From contig JAJRQN010000017.1 of NCBI GenBank assembly GCA_024280235.1, forward strand, positions 1 through 54,029: a stretch of 54,029 nucleotides of DNA, read 5' to 3'. Position 1 is the first letter of the stretch. Every line of letters begins with the position of its first letter. The stretch comes from Bacteroidota bacterium. Its GTDB lineage: Bacteria; Bacteroidota; Bacteroidia; Bacteroidales; F082. This document shows, one piece after another, positions 26,297 through 35,582 of this stretch. Made by a program: the position numbers and the translations under genes. The notes beneath the pieces are model-generated. The model made no database searches and was not told where the DNA came from. It saw only the letters and a program-made list of their open reading frames with translations.

Positions 26297-29200
26297 ATGA
26301 AGATAGTAGCTATCGATGATATCAAGGATAATCTGACCGTTTTAAAAGCGGTGATAGAAAATGCCTTTCCTGAAGCAGCCGTTTATACAGCACTCAACGG
26401 AAAAGATGGGATAGAGCTGGTTTCCACGCTCCATCCCGATGTAATACTGCTGGACATTATCATGCCCGAAATGGACGGATTTGAAGTATGTCGCCACATA
26501 AAGAACACTCCGGAAATAAAAGAAATTCCCATTGTCTTCCTCACGGCACTAAGAACCAATAAGGAAAGCCGGATTCGCGCACTGGAACTCGGAGCCGAGG
26601 GATTTTTGGGAAAACCTGTTGACGAGCCGGAACTGGTAGCCCAAATTCGTGCCATGCTAAAAATTAAAAAAGCCCTTGACAGCAAAAAGAGCGAAAAGAA
26701 ACGGCTGGAAACTATGGTAGCCGAGCGTACATACAAGCTGGAACGTGCCCAGTCGGCTTCGCTGGATCTGCTGGAAGACCTGAAAATTGAAATTGACACA
26801 CGCAAAAATGTCGAATTTCTCCTGCGCGAAAGCGAAAAGCGCTTTAGGCTGCTTTTCGAAGATGCACCACTGAGTTACCAGTCTCTTGACATTCACGGCA
26901 ACTACTTAGAAGTTAATAAAGCATTCTTAGAGACTACTGGTTTTAAAGTAAACGAAATTATCGGCCATAATTTTAATGAATTTACAGCTCCCGAATCAGC
27001 CGAACGTATTAAATCTGTTTTCCAACGGTTCACCCAAACCGGAAAGCTCCACAACTTTGAGTTTGAGATGTTTAAAAAAGACGGCACTACGTTCTGGGCA
27101 GAATTTGAAGGACGCATCAGCTATGATGAACAGGGTAATTTTCTCCAGTCGCACTGTATTTTTGCCGACATCACAAAACGCAAGCTAACGGAAAAAGCAT
27201 TAAGGGAAAGCGAAGAAAGTTTCAGAGGACTTTTCAACAGCGTCCTTGAAGCGATTTACATCCAAGACGAAAATAGCGTTTTTATTGAGGTGAACAAAGG
27301 AGCAGAGGAAATGTATGGCTACAACCACGATTTTTTTATTGGCAAAACACCGGAGTTTCTTAGCGCACCTGGTAAAAATGATTTACAGAAAATCAGAAGT
27401 CTGGTAAAAAATGCTTTTCACGGAGAAGTACAAAAACTGGAATTCTGGGGGAAACGTAAAAATGGAGAAATTTTTCCAAAAGACATCCATTTTTATCCGG
27501 GAACCTATTTTGGGAAAAACGTAGTTATCGCCCTCGCAAGAGACATTACAGAACAAAAAACAGCAGAAGAAGAATTAAAACAAAGCAAGGAGCAATACCG
27601 CATGGTTTCCGACCTTACCTCTGACTACATCTTCCAAAACAACATCGACGAAAAAGGAAAAAATGAAAGAGTCTGGGTGGCAGGCTCCTTTCAGGAAATT
27701 ACCGGATACACTTTTGAAGAATACAAAAAGATAGGAGGCTGGCAAACAGTTTTACACCCGGATGACAGAAAAAAAGATGCAGTAGCCTTTGAAAAAGTCA
27801 AAAAGAATCAAAAAGTCAGCCTGGAGGTACGCATCAGACATAAAAACGGACGGATAATCTGGGTAAGATCATCGGGCTACCCCATCTGGGATTACGAAAA
27901 TAACAGATTAAAAGGTATTATGGGTGCCGTGAAAGACATTACAAGAGAAAAACGCAACCAGCAAATTCAGGAAATTCAATACACCATCGCCAGCAGCATG
28001 GTTACATCTCCTACCCTGCACAATTTCTTCCTTACGGTAAAAAATGAATTAAGTAAAATCATTTACGCCAAAAACTTTTTTATTGCCCTTTACAACATGG
28101 AAACTGACACCCTCACTACCCAATTTGGTGAAGATGAAAAAGAAATTGTTACAGAATATCCTGCTTCAAAAACCTTATCAGGCAAAGTGATAAAAGCCAA
28201 AAGACCACTGGTATTTAGAAAAAAAGAGATAAAAAAACTTTATGAACAGGGTGAAATACAATTGGTAGGCAAACGTGCCGAAGCCTGGCTTGGAGCACCG
28301 CTGATAATAAAAAATAAGATACTGGGCGTGATTGTAGTCCAAAATTACGATGACTCCACAGCTTATGATGAAAAAGCCATAGAAGTTATGGGAATCATCG
28401 CCAATCAGCTCAGCCTATACATAGAAGAAAAAAGAACGGAAGATTTTAACCTGAAACTATCCAAAGCTACCGAACAAAGTCCGGTTACAATTGTAATAAC
28501 AGACCCCGAAGGAACTATCGAATATGTTAACCCGAAATTTACTGAAATTACAGGCTATACGCTGGAAGAAGCACTGGGGCAAAACCCAAAAGTTCTAAAA
28601 TCAGGTGAACACGATAATGCATTTTATAAAGAGCTATGGGACACTGTGTTGGCTGGTAACGAATGGGATGGAGAGTTTCATAATAAAAAGAAAAACGGGG
28701 AACTCTATTGGGAAAAAGCAGTCATCTCTCCCATATTCAATGATTCCGGTGAAATAACCCACCTTGTCGCTGTAAAAGAAGACATCACAGAAAAGAAAAT
28801 GATGATTTCCGAATTGGTCAATGCCAAAAACAAAGCAGAAGAAAGCGATCGGCTGAAAACAGCCTTCCTGCAAAATATGTCGCATGAAATTCGTACGCCA
28901 CTTAATGGTATTCTTGGCTTTGCCGACTTACTTACCAGCGATAACATCGACATGAACGAAATGAAAACATACGCAAGTTATATCAAAACCAGTGGTAACA
29001 GACTGCTGTCGCTCATCAGCAACATACTGAATATTTCGCGGATAGAAGCGGGAAGTATTTCCATACAGACAAAACCTTTTACAATAAACAAACTCGTGAA
29101 GGAAACATGGCAACTTTTTAGAATGCAGGCAGACAGCAAAGGTATTGGCTTCCGGTATCATCTTTCATTGAAAGATGAGAAAAGTATTATGGTATCAGAT

Positions 29201-29959
29201 GAAGACAAAATAAATCAGATACTTATCAATCTTTTGAGTAACGCCTTTAAATTCACAAGCAAAGGGAAAATTCACATAGGATATGAGCTGTCAGGCCGGG
29301 AAATTATTTTTCAGGTTTCCGATACAGGCAGAGGAATTCCAAAGGAACACCAGGCACGCATATTTGAACGATTCTATCAGGCCGACATCTCCATGTCGCG
29401 CGACTTTGAAGGTGCAGGCCTCGGATTGTCCATAAGCAAAGGTCTGGTGGAATTACTCGGAGGAAGGATGTGGCTTGATTCAGAAGTTGGAAAAGGGAGT
29501 ACATTCTATTTCTCGCTCCCATTTGACAATTCCGGTAACATTAGTCAATCGAACGATAAAGATTTGACAATACATAGCAATCCAAAGGAAAATCCTCTCA
29601 TCCTAATTGTTGAAGATGATGAAACAAGCCTTCTCTATTTGAAAACAGTACTTGACACGGAAAAGTTAGCTTATCTTCATGCCGGAGATGGATTGCAGGC
29701 AATTGAAATGTGTCGTAAACATTCAAAAATTGATATGGTACTCATGGACATCAAACTTCCAGGAATGAACGGCCTGGAAGCTACCCGAAAAATTAAAGCT
29801 TTCCGTCCCGATTTACCAATAATTGCTCAAACCGCACACGCTTTTGCCTCCGACAAAAAAGCTGCTTCCATGGCCGGTTGCGATGACTTTATCACCAAAC
29901 CTATTCCAAAAAATAAATTACTCGGAATGATTGCACAACATCTCGGGCAGCAGAAGTAA
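26297..29959 (+). CDS. Hybrid histidine kinase with receivers at both ends, PAS and GAF domains
   Basis: A 1220-residue cytoplasmic protein. Order: receiver (1-125, phospho-acceptor Asp53 in LLDIIMPEMDGF), coiled coil, PAS (about 175-290), PAS (300-420), PAS (425-555), GAF (560-715), PAS (720-845), HisKA with His863 in NMSHEIRTPLNG, HATPase_c (965-1075, NLLSNAFKF, DTGRGI, GAGLGLSI), receiver (1100-1215, Asp1151 in LMDIKLPGMNG). An N-terminal receiver before a kinase implies input from another kinase, most likely the one 6 bases upstream. The GAF segment with the AWLGAPL motif resembles that of the 4796-8644 kinase, so the two are related. The output is unknown; no DNA-binding regulator is nearby. 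Confidence 0.93.
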   Translation: MKIVAIDDIKDNLTVLKAVIENAFPEAAVYTALNGKDGIELVSTLHPDVILLDIIMPEMDGFEVCRHIKNTPEIKEIPIVFLTALRTNKESRIRALELGAEGFLGKPVDEPELVAQIRAMLKIKKALDSKKSEKKRLETMVAERTYKLERAQSASLDLLEDLKIEIDTRKNVEFLLRESEKRFRLLFEDAPLSYQSLDIHGNYLEVNKAFLETTGFKVNEIIGHNFNEFTAPESAERIKSVFQRFTQTGKLHNFEFEMFKKDGTTFWAEFEGRISYDEQGNFLQSHCIFADITKRKLTEKALRESEESFRGLFNSVLEAIYIQDENSVFIEVNKGAEEMYGYNHDFFIGKTPEFLSAPGKNDLQKIRSLVKNAFHGEVQKLEFWGKRKNGEIFPKDIHFYPGTYFGKNVVIALARDITEQKTAEEELKQSKEQYRMVSDLTSDYIFQNNIDEKGKNERVWVAGSFQEITGYTFEEYKKIGGWQTVLHPDDRKKDAVAFEKVKKNQKVSLEVRIRHKNGRIIWVRSSGYPIWDYENNRLKGIMGAVKDITREKRNQQIQEIQYTIASSMVTSPTLHNFFLTVKNELSKIIYAKNFFIALYNMETDTLTTQFGEDEKEIVTEYPASKTLSGKVIKAKRPLVFRKKEIKKLYEQGEIQLVGKRAEAWLGAPLIIKNKILGVIVVQNYDDSTAYDEKAIEVMGIIANQLSLYIEEKRTEDFNLKLSKATEQSPVTIVITDPEGTIEYVNPKFTEITGYTLEEALGQNPKVLKSGEHDNAFYKELWDTVLAGNEWDGEFHNKKKNGELYWEKAVISPIFNDSGEITHLVAVKEDITEKKMMISELVNAKNKAEESDRLKTAFLQNMSHEIRTPLNGILGFADLLTSDNIDMNEMKTYASYIKTSGNRLLSLISNILNISRIEAGSISIQTKPFTINKLVKETWQLFRMQADSKGIGFRYHLSLKDEKSIMVSDEDKINQILINLLSNAFKFTSKGKIHIGYELSGREIIFQVSDTGRGIPKEHQARIFERFYQADISMSRDFEGAGLGLSISKGLVELLGGRMWLDSEVGKGSTFYFSLPFDNSGNISQSNDKDLTIHSNPKENPLILIVEDDETSLLYLKTVLDTEKLAYLHAGDGLQAIEMCRKHSKIDMVLMDIKLPGMNGLEATRKIKAFRPDLPIIAQTAHAFASDKKAASMAGCDDFITKPIPKNKLLGMIAQHLGQQK

Positions 29960-30007
29960 GAATCACTTTTCATAGAAGCTGGCTTTGGTTTGTCTCCATC
30001 GGAAATT

Positions 30008-30045
30008 TAATAACAAGCAGAATTCGACATAAACTTTGCTCACAG
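30008..30045 (+). repeat. Partial copy of inverted-repeat element C
   Basis: TTCGACATAAACTTTGCTCACAG (about 30022-30044) resembles the arms at 51898-51932 and, inverted, 52138-52173 (TCGACATAAG then CCACAG). Only one arm is present. It lies between the convergent genes ending at 29959 and 30086. Confidence 0.4.
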
Positions 30046-30085
30046 GCACAAGAGATAAATTATAATTCTTCACCAAAAGCCGGCG

Positions 30086-30691
30086 TCAAACTATTTCGAC
30101 GACCTCTCCGGCATGCTCAAAAATGGTTTTTACCATCTCCTGCCAACGTTTCGGAAAAGAGGCTTTTGAAGCTTCCGTTGCCTGCGGGCCAATGGCCGAC
30201 ATAACAATGGATTTGGGATCAACAACTTTACCCGGACGATAATTGAGTTTGACCGAATCGCCGGTATCAAGACGGGTAAAACGCACATCGGCATCCATAT
30301 CTACGCCAAAAACGAGCAAATTACGGCGGCCAAAACGTCCTTGTTGCAGGCCGCTAAAACCCAGCTGTTGAAAAGCAGCACCTGTAATATTGCCCATCAC
30401 GCTCCCTGTAACTCCTGCATTATCAGTTTCCGGATTCTTTTTCAACTCCACTTTGATGTGTCCACGTTGAGGGAGTTCTGCTCCATACAACTCATTCAAA
30501 GCCTTTTGCGTCATAAGATACGCCCCGGCCACTACGCCGCAACTATGCCCGGCTATTTTTGTTACCTCAAGATAACTTATTTCAATAATTCCTTTCTCGG
30601 CTGAGCCAAGAAATTCAGCCAGATCATCCCGTAATACGATGGGATCTATTGCATTAAAATATTCCGGATAATTCATAGATATTTTTTTCAT
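30086..30691 (-). CDS. FmdE-like conserved protein
   Basis: About 201 residues from the chosen ATG at 30689-30691; an earlier in-frame start at 30757 would overlap the upstream gene. It contains KIAGHSCGVVAGAYLMTQKA, in which GHxCG resembles the metal-binding GHxCPG motif of FmdE (formylmethanofuran dehydrogenase operon) proteins, and a second conserved block GVTGSVMGNITGA. No signal peptide. No methanofuran genes are expected here, so the name gives only family resemblance. It follows the LutA-like Fe-S protein gene by 43 bases and may be co-transcribed with aroB-aroA. Function unknown. Confidence 0.55.
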   Translation of the reverse strand: MKKISMNYPEYFNAIDPIVLRDDLAEFLGSAEKGIIEISYLEVTKIAGHSCGVVAGAYLMTQKALNELYGAELPQRGHIKVELKKNPETDNAGVTGSVMGNITGAAFQQLGFSGLQQGRFGRRNLLVFGVDMDADVRFTRLDTGDSVKLNYRPGKVVDPKSIVMSAIGPQATEASKASFPKRWQEMVKTIFEHAGEVVEIV

Positions 30692-30734
30692 TTTGATTCG
30701 TTTAAATTTAATACTGACAGCCAACCTGTGTTTA

Positions 30735-31472
30735 TTATAACCCCGATGCCAGCACATCTACAATGTGCGCCACCTTGATGGGGAGTTTATGTTTTTTTAT
30801 GTAACCATACTGATGCATAAGGCAGGAAGAATCGGTGGATACAATATACTCGGCGCCCGTTTCCAATGCATTTTGAACTTTTTGTTCGGCCATAGCCGTG
30901 CTGATAGGTTCAAATTTCACAGAGAATGTACCACCAAAGCCACAGCAGGTATGAGTATCTTTCATTTCTATTAGCTCCAGCCCCTTTACATTCTTCAGCA
31001 ATGTACGGGGTTCGTCGGTCAGGCCGTATTCACGCAGAGCAGCACATGAGTCGTGGTAAGTAATTTTGTGCTCAAATACCGAGCCAAAATCGGTTACTCC
31101 GATGACATTAACCAAAAAATCAGTAATCTCAAAGATATTATGTGTCAATCGTTTATATTCCAAATGATAAGCAGAATTGTGAAATAGTTCCTGATAATTA
31201 TTTTTGACATAGCCGATACAACTCGCCGAAGGTCCGACTATGGGCCTGTCGGAAGCAAAATCATCCATAAACTTGACACCCAACTTTTTGGCCTCATCCC
31301 AAAAACCGCTGTTAAAAGCCATCTGGCCGCAGCAGGTCTGGTTGGGATTGTAATGTACTTTCAACCCGGCTTTTTCCAATACCTTCACCATATTAAAACC
31401 GGTTTGAGGATATACCTGGTCAATAAAGCAGGGAATAAAAATGTCAACGTCAGTTATTTTCTTTTTTTCCAT
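30735..31472 (-). CDS. LutA/LldE-like (Fe-S)-binding protein
   Basis: A 245-residue protein with two CCG domains, each ending in a cysteine-rich motif: TCCGQMAFNSG near residue 48 and the pair DSCAALREYG / TCCGFGGTFSVKF further on. In lactate-utilising bacteria LutA works with LutB and LutC in L-lactate oxidation, but neither is next to this gene, so a lactate role is uncertain. CCG domains also occur in heterodisulfide reductase and glycolate oxidase subunits. The gene lies 18 bases after aroA and before the FmdE-like gene, all on the minus strand. Confidence 0.82.
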   Translation of the reverse strand: MEKKKITDVDIFIPCFIDQVYPQTGFNMVKVLEKAGLKVHYNPNQTCCGQMAFNSGFWDEAKKLGVKFMDDFASDRPIVGPSASCIGYVKNNYQELFHNSAYHLEYKRLTHNIFEITDFLVNVIGVTDFGSVFEHKITYHDSCAALREYGLTDEPRTLLKNVKGLELIEMKDTHTCCGFGGTFSVKFEPISTAMAEQKVQNALETGAEYIVSTDSSCLMHQYGYIKKHKLPIKVAHIVDVLASGL

Positions 31473-31490
31473 TCCAATTCTATAAATACA

Positions 31491-32741
31491 TCAATTGTTT
31501 ATTGTAATCAGCTTAAAGATTCCGGCCTTCTCCAACTCATCCCAAAAGCCGGGATAAGATTTCTTAACCACCTCTGGTTCCTCTATGCCAACAGTTCCGT
31601 ACTTTATAACCAACGGAGCAAGGCTCATGGCCATCCGATGGTCACCGTGGCTGTGGAAGAGTAATTTTCCGACAGTAGATTTTCCGGGATAAAGAATATA
31701 TTTTTTCCCATCCTTAACTATTTTGGCGCCTGTTTTTCCAAGCTCCTGCTGCATACTTAAAATCCTGTCCGATTCTTTAATACGTAAATGTTCTATACCG
31801 CTAAAATATCCTTTGACGCCTAATCCTGCACAAGCTACCATCACCGATGGAACGATATCGGGAGCATGTGTAAAATCGAAATCAATAGTTTTTGCAACAT
31901 TTCCTGTTTGGCTCAGGATAAGACCATCTTCCGTAAAGTCGGATTGCACACCAAGTTTGGCAAATACTGTTTCCAGGAAACGGTCGCCCTGCATACTATC
32001 TTGTGATAATCCGGGAAGACGTACGCTGGCACCCGTATTAAAAGCAACTATTTCGTACCAGAAAGCAGCAGCGCTCCAGTCGGGTTCTACGCCGATTGGT
32101 TCAATTCGGTAACTACCCTCTTCCACTTTTATTTCTTTTTCGGAGGTAGTAACCACCGCACCAAAATTTCGCATGAGCATGGCTGTCATCTCAATGTATG
32201 CAGAAGAAACAGGTTTAGCTTTCAGCCGGATAATCAGTCCTCCGGGCAAATAGGGCGCTATAAGCATCAAAGCCGAAACATACTGCGAGCTGGTTGAAGC
32301 ATTCAGCTCCACAACACCGCCATTCATGTTCTCTCCATGAATAAGCAAAGGTGGGAACCCCTCTTTTTCAGTGTATCTTATGTCAGCGCCAAGACTTCGC
32401 AGTGCCTCTACCAATGGCCCGACAGGACGCTGCCGCATACGTTCGCCACCGGTAAGAAGCCATTTTCCATCCTGCCGCGACAAATAAGCCAGCAAGAACC
32501 GGAAAACAGTGCCCGCGTTATGTGTATCCAACGAAAGTGGAATTTCCGAACCGGCACAAGTATTGATGAAACTAAGATAAAGACGCATCATGTATGTATC
32601 TTCGGCCTCCGAAATATCATCGAAAAGCACCTTACTCCGCTGAAGAGCACGCATTATCAACAACCTGTTACTGATACTTTTCGAGGCCGGAAGGCTATAC
32701 GTACCGGTCAATTTCTCTTTGTTATAACTAATTCGAAGCAT
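31491..32741 (-). CDS. aroA: 3-phosphoshikimate 1-carboxyvinyltransferase (EPSP synthase)
   Basis: Sixth step of the shikimate pathway: joins phosphoenolpyruvate to shikimate 3-phosphate. A 416-residue two-domain protein; visible signatures are LPASKSISNRLLIMRAL (substrate-binding N-terminus), DTHNAGTVFRFLLAYL, TGGERMRQRPVGPLVEALR, and RIKESDRI with HGDHRMAMSLAPL near the C-terminus. In the usual N-A-G-T loop the residue after Gly is Thr, as expected. It starts 12 bases after aroB, so they form an operon. Confidence 0.95.
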   Translation of the reverse strand: MLRISYNKEKLTGTYSLPASKSISNRLLIMRALQRSKVLFDDISEAEDTYMMRLYLSFINTCAGSEIPLSLDTHNAGTVFRFLLAYLSRQDGKWLLTGGERMRQRPVGPLVEALRSLGADIRYTEKEGFPPLLIHGENMNGGVVELNASTSSQYVSALMLIAPYLPGGLIIRLKAKPVSSAYIEMTAMLMRNFGAVVTTSEKEIKVEEGSYRIEPIGVEPDWSAAAFWYEIVAFNTGASVRLPGLSQDSMQGDRFLETVFAKLGVQSDFTEDGLILSQTGNVAKTIDFDFTHAPDIVPSVMVACAGLGVKGYFSGIEHLRIKESDRILSMQQELGKTGAKIVKDGKKYILYPGKSTVGKLLFHSHGDHRMAMSLAPLVIKYGTVGIEEPEVVKKSYPGFWDELEKAGIFKLITINN

Positions 32742-32753
32742 AATATTAGATCA

Positions 32754-33827
32754 TTAGTTTCGTAAATAAAATCGAAGGCTCTCCTCCACTTTTTCCTCCG
32801 GTACTACCACATCCTGCATCGCATTACCTATTTTCTTCAGTAACGTAAAATGAAGTTTACCGGCTTTGGTCTTTTTATCCTGTTGCATCAGCCGCATAAT
32901 TTCGGGCAGGTTCTCCTCGGAAAAAACCAGTCGTGAAAAATTCCGGTCAATCATTTCGTAAATGAATTCCGGCGAACGGCAATCAAAATCCGGCCAACGG
33001 GCAGAAATTCTTGTGGCACAAATCATTCCGGCAGCAACTGCCTCACCATGAGTAACAGGTCTGTCTGCTTTCAGGAAGAAAGTTTCCAAGGCATGCCCAA
33101 CCGTATGTCCGAAGTTCAACAACTTCCGCATTCCGGATTCCCGCAAGTCTTTTTCCACAATAAAAATTTTATCGCTGACACAACGCACAACCATACGGTA
33201 CAAGTCAGAATCCAGCATGTCGAAAGGTCGGTTGCCCATTATTTCCCATAACGGAACATCCATAATAAACGCATATTTAAGCATTTCGGCAAATCCCGAA
33301 CGAAGCTGCCTTTTATCCAGCGTATTCAGAAAATCAATATCGACAATCACCGCTTTTGCGTCAGCAAACAAGCCAACCTGATTTTTGTACTCTTTGAAAT
33401 CAACACCCGTTTTGGAACCGATAGCGGCATCTACTTGTCCAAGCAACGTGGTTGGAACATTCACAAAGTCCATGCCCCGCTTAAAAGTAGCTGCTGCAAA
33501 ACCGCCCATGTCTGTGATAACGCCGCCTCCAAGATTTATCAACAGCGAATCCCTGCCGGCTTTAAAATGTGTTAGCTGTTCGTAGATATCCGAAAGAGAC
33601 TGCATATTTTTATTCGACTCCCCGCTTTTTGTCCTGATAAGTCCTGCAAAATGAATATCCGGAAGCTTGTCCTGAAACACAGGAAGGCAGAATCTCTCCG
33701 TATTTTCATCAACTAAAACAAAAACTTTTGAATAACCTGCAAAATGAGAGACAGCCCGTTTGAGTATCCCCTCACCGACAAGATGCGGAACCGACTTTAA
33801 ATTCAACAAAACAGGTTCTTTCTGCAT
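32754..33827 (-). CDS. aroB: 3-dehydroquinate synthase
   Basis: Second step of the shikimate pathway: converts DAHP to 3-dehydroquinate with NAD and a divalent metal. A 357-residue protein. LLINLGGGVITDMGGFAAA is the NAD-binding motif; metal ligands are expected in FAEMLKYAFI (Glu), NFGHTVGHALE (His) and VTHGEAVAAGM (His), all present. Length is normal. A TATCTTTG box lies only 4 bases before the ATG, so either transcription begins close to the start codon or the box is not used. Followed by aroA. Confidence 0.95.
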   Translation of the reverse strand: MQKEPVLLNLKSVPHLVGEGILKRAVSHFAGYSKVFVLVDENTERFCLPVFQDKLPDIHFAGLIRTKSGESNKNMQSLSDIYEQLTHFKAGRDSLLINLGGGVITDMGGFAAATFKRGMDFVNVPTTLLGQVDAAIGSKTGVDFKEYKNQVGLFADAKAVIVDIDFLNTLDKRQLRSGFAEMLKYAFIMDVPLWEIMGNRPFDMLDSDLYRMVVRCVSDKIFIVEKDLRESGMRKLLNFGHTVGHALETFFLKADRPVTHGEAVAAGMICATRISARWPDFDCRSPEFIYEMIDRNFSRLVFSEENLPEIMRLMQQDKKTKAGKLHFTLLKKIGNAMQDVVVPEEKVEESLRFYLRN

Positions 33828-33831
33828 GGTA

Positions 33832-33839
33832 CAAAGATA
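33832..33839 (-). promoter_or_regulatory. -7 box directly before aroB
   Basis: On the minus strand TATCTTTG fits TAnnTTTG and is followed by TACC and the ATG of aroB. Transcription would start at or within a few bases of the start codon. No -33 element at ideal distance. Confidence 0.45.
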
Positions 33840-33942
33840 GAATTTTTCAGGTTGTGGATATAGGGGATTGCCACAATATTCCTTCTATCATTTTTGCGGA
33901 ACAGATTCTTTCTAATTCCAGACAATAAACACATATAAAATC

Positions 33943-33974
33943 AAAAAAGGCCATCCACAAAATGAACAGCCTTT
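33943..33974 (-). terminator. Probable terminator after sucC
   Basis: On the minus strand AAAGGC and GCCTTT flank a 17- to 20-base loop, followed by a T run. It lies 20 bases after the sucC stop, so sucC ends a transcript and no sucD follows. Confidence 0.55.
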
Positions 33975-33993
33975 ACTAACTCTATTGAAAAAT

Positions 33994-35199
33994 TTATGCT
34001 TTTGCAGCCTCTTTCACTACCTTACTCACGAGAGCCGCAGCTTCCTGCAAGCGAATAGCAGAGAGAACCTTCAGCCCCGATTTGTCAATCAGCTCTTTAC
34101 CCTCTTCGGCATTGGTACCCTGCAAGCGCACAATAATCGGCACTTTAATCTCGCCAATACTTTTGTATGCATCCACAATGCCCTGAGCTACACGGTCGCA
34201 ACGGACAATGCCACCGAATATATTCACCAGAATAGCTTCTACGTTGGGATCTTTCAAAATAATACGGAAAGCGGCTTCCACTCTTTTGGCATCAGCCGAA
34301 CCGCCCACATCGAGAAAGTTAGCAGGATCGCCGCCTGACATTTTAATCATGTCCATGGTAGCCATAGCGAGACCGGCACCGTTTACCATACAGCCCACAT
34401 TACCATCCAATCTCACAAAGTTCAGGTCGTAGCTCCCGGCTTCCACCTCTTCCGGATCTTCTTCCTGGATATCACGCATATGGGCAATATCTTTGTGACG
34501 ATAAAGAGAATTGTTGTCCACCACCACTTTTGAATCGGCAGCATAAACTTTTCCATCTGCCGATTTAATCACCGGATTAATCTCAAAAAGGCTGGCATCA
34601 ATACTCTCATAAGCGCGATAAAGAGCGGAAACAAATTTTACCATCTCTTTGAATGCCACACCACTCAGGCCAAAATTAAAAGCAATACGACGGGCCTGAA
34701 ATCCCTGCAAACCTACTTTGGGGTCAATAATTTCCGTGAAAATCTCTTCGGGTGTTTCGGCAGCCACCTGCTCAATGTTCATCCCGCCACGAGGCGAATA
34801 CATAACCATGTTGCGTCCCCTGTCGCGGTTCAACAAAATACTCATATAATACTCTTCCACATTTTCCGGACCTGGATAATAAATATTTTGCTCGATGAGC
34901 ACTCTTCTGACCAGTTTTCCCTCTTTTTTAGTTTGTGGAGTTACCAAATGCATACCGATAATCTGGTCAGCATATTTTTTAACCTCGTCAAGGCTCTTGG
35001 CAATCTTCACACCGCCGCCTTTTCCGCGACCGCCGGCATGTACCTGTGCTTTTACCGCCCACTTGTCCGAGCCGGTTTGTTTTTGAATCTCTTTGGCAGC
35101 TTTCACAGCCTCTTCGGGTGAAGAAGCCACAATGCCTACGGGGACAGATACTCCGTAACCTTTTAAAATGGATTTCCCTTGATATTCGTGTAAGTTCAT
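33994..35199 (-). CDS. sucC: Succinyl-CoA synthetase beta subunit
   Basis: TCA-cycle enzyme subunit that binds nucleotide and forms succinyl-CoA with SucD. A 401-residue ATP-grasp protein: MNLHEYQGKSIL and KAQVHAGGRGKGGGVK are the typical N-terminal signatures, FEINPVI gives metal and nucleotide contacts, and FLDVGGSADAKRVEAAF plus VNIFGGIVRCD form the C-terminal CoA-ligase domain. Length is normal. sucD, usually adjacent in the same operon, is not found beside it: a probable terminator follows sucC and aroB comes next. Confidence 0.95.
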   Translation of the reverse strand: MNLHEYQGKSILKGYGVSVPVGIVASSPEEAVKAAKEIQKQTGSDKWAVKAQVHAGGRGKGGGVKIAKSLDEVKKYADQIIGMHLVTPQTKKEGKLVRRVLIEQNIYYPGPENVEEYYMSILLNRDRGRNMVMYSPRGGMNIEQVAAETPEEIFTEIIDPKVGLQGFQARRIAFNFGLSGVAFKEMVKFVSALYRAYESIDASLFEINPVIKSADGKVYAADSKVVVDNNSLYRHKDIAHMRDIQEEDPEEVEAGSYDLNFVRLDGNVGCMVNGAGLAMATMDMIKMSGGDPANFLDVGGSADAKRVEAAFRIILKDPNVEAILVNIFGGIVRCDRVAQGIVDAYKSIGEIKVPIIVRLQGTNAEEGKELIDKSGLKVLSAIRLQEAAALVSKVVKEAAKA

Positions 35200-35234
35200 A
35201 CGATTTAACTTTTATAGAATCATTAATGAAGTTC

Positions 35235-35242
35235 CAAAAGTA
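35235..35242 (-). promoter_or_regulatory. -7 box for sucC
   Basis: On the minus strand TACTTTTG matches TAnnTTTG, 35 bases before the sucC ATG. No clear -33 box. Confidence 0.4.
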
Positions 35243-35342
35243 GGATTTTTCCTTTTTCGTTACCGAAAATCCATGAATAAATATCAACAACACAGGCATA
35301 TTTAGAACCATTTTTAAATAGAATCGCTTATTTCGAACTCAT

Positions 35343-35582
35343 TTGGGCGGGCCGGCACACAAAACCATCACGGGCCGTTCGCTCATAGTCCTCGCCGGCG
35401 ACCCGGTCAGGCTAAGGCATACGGAGTGCTTCCACAGGTCGCATCCGTCTGCCAAGCCTTGCCAACGGGCCACCTGCTGCGGGCTATCCGCTACCGTCCC
35501 TGCCGCAACAAACGTTTTAAAAATATCAAAGTTTCGTTTACCTCATATATTTTCCACCACCGCTTCGGGCAGACGCCCGAAG
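35343..35582. repeat. GC-rich palindromic element D, copy 2
   Basis: A GC-rich island (clearly richer than its flanks) in the gap 35200-35701. Its reverse complement contains GGCAGGGACGGTAGCGG, which resembles GGCAGGGATGGCAGTGG at 416-432. Near its right end CTTCGGGC (35563-35570) and GCCCGAAG (35575-35582) form a perfect 8-bp hairpin with a 4-base loop. A 105-codon open frame through it reads as low-complexity Arg/Ser/Pro sequence and is not called a gene. It may be a mobile palindromic unit or a structured RNA. Confidence 0.5.

Noticed and set aside
30735-31472. Calling the locus a lactate utilisation operon
   Set aside because: Only the LutA-like gene is present; LutB and LutC are not adjacent.
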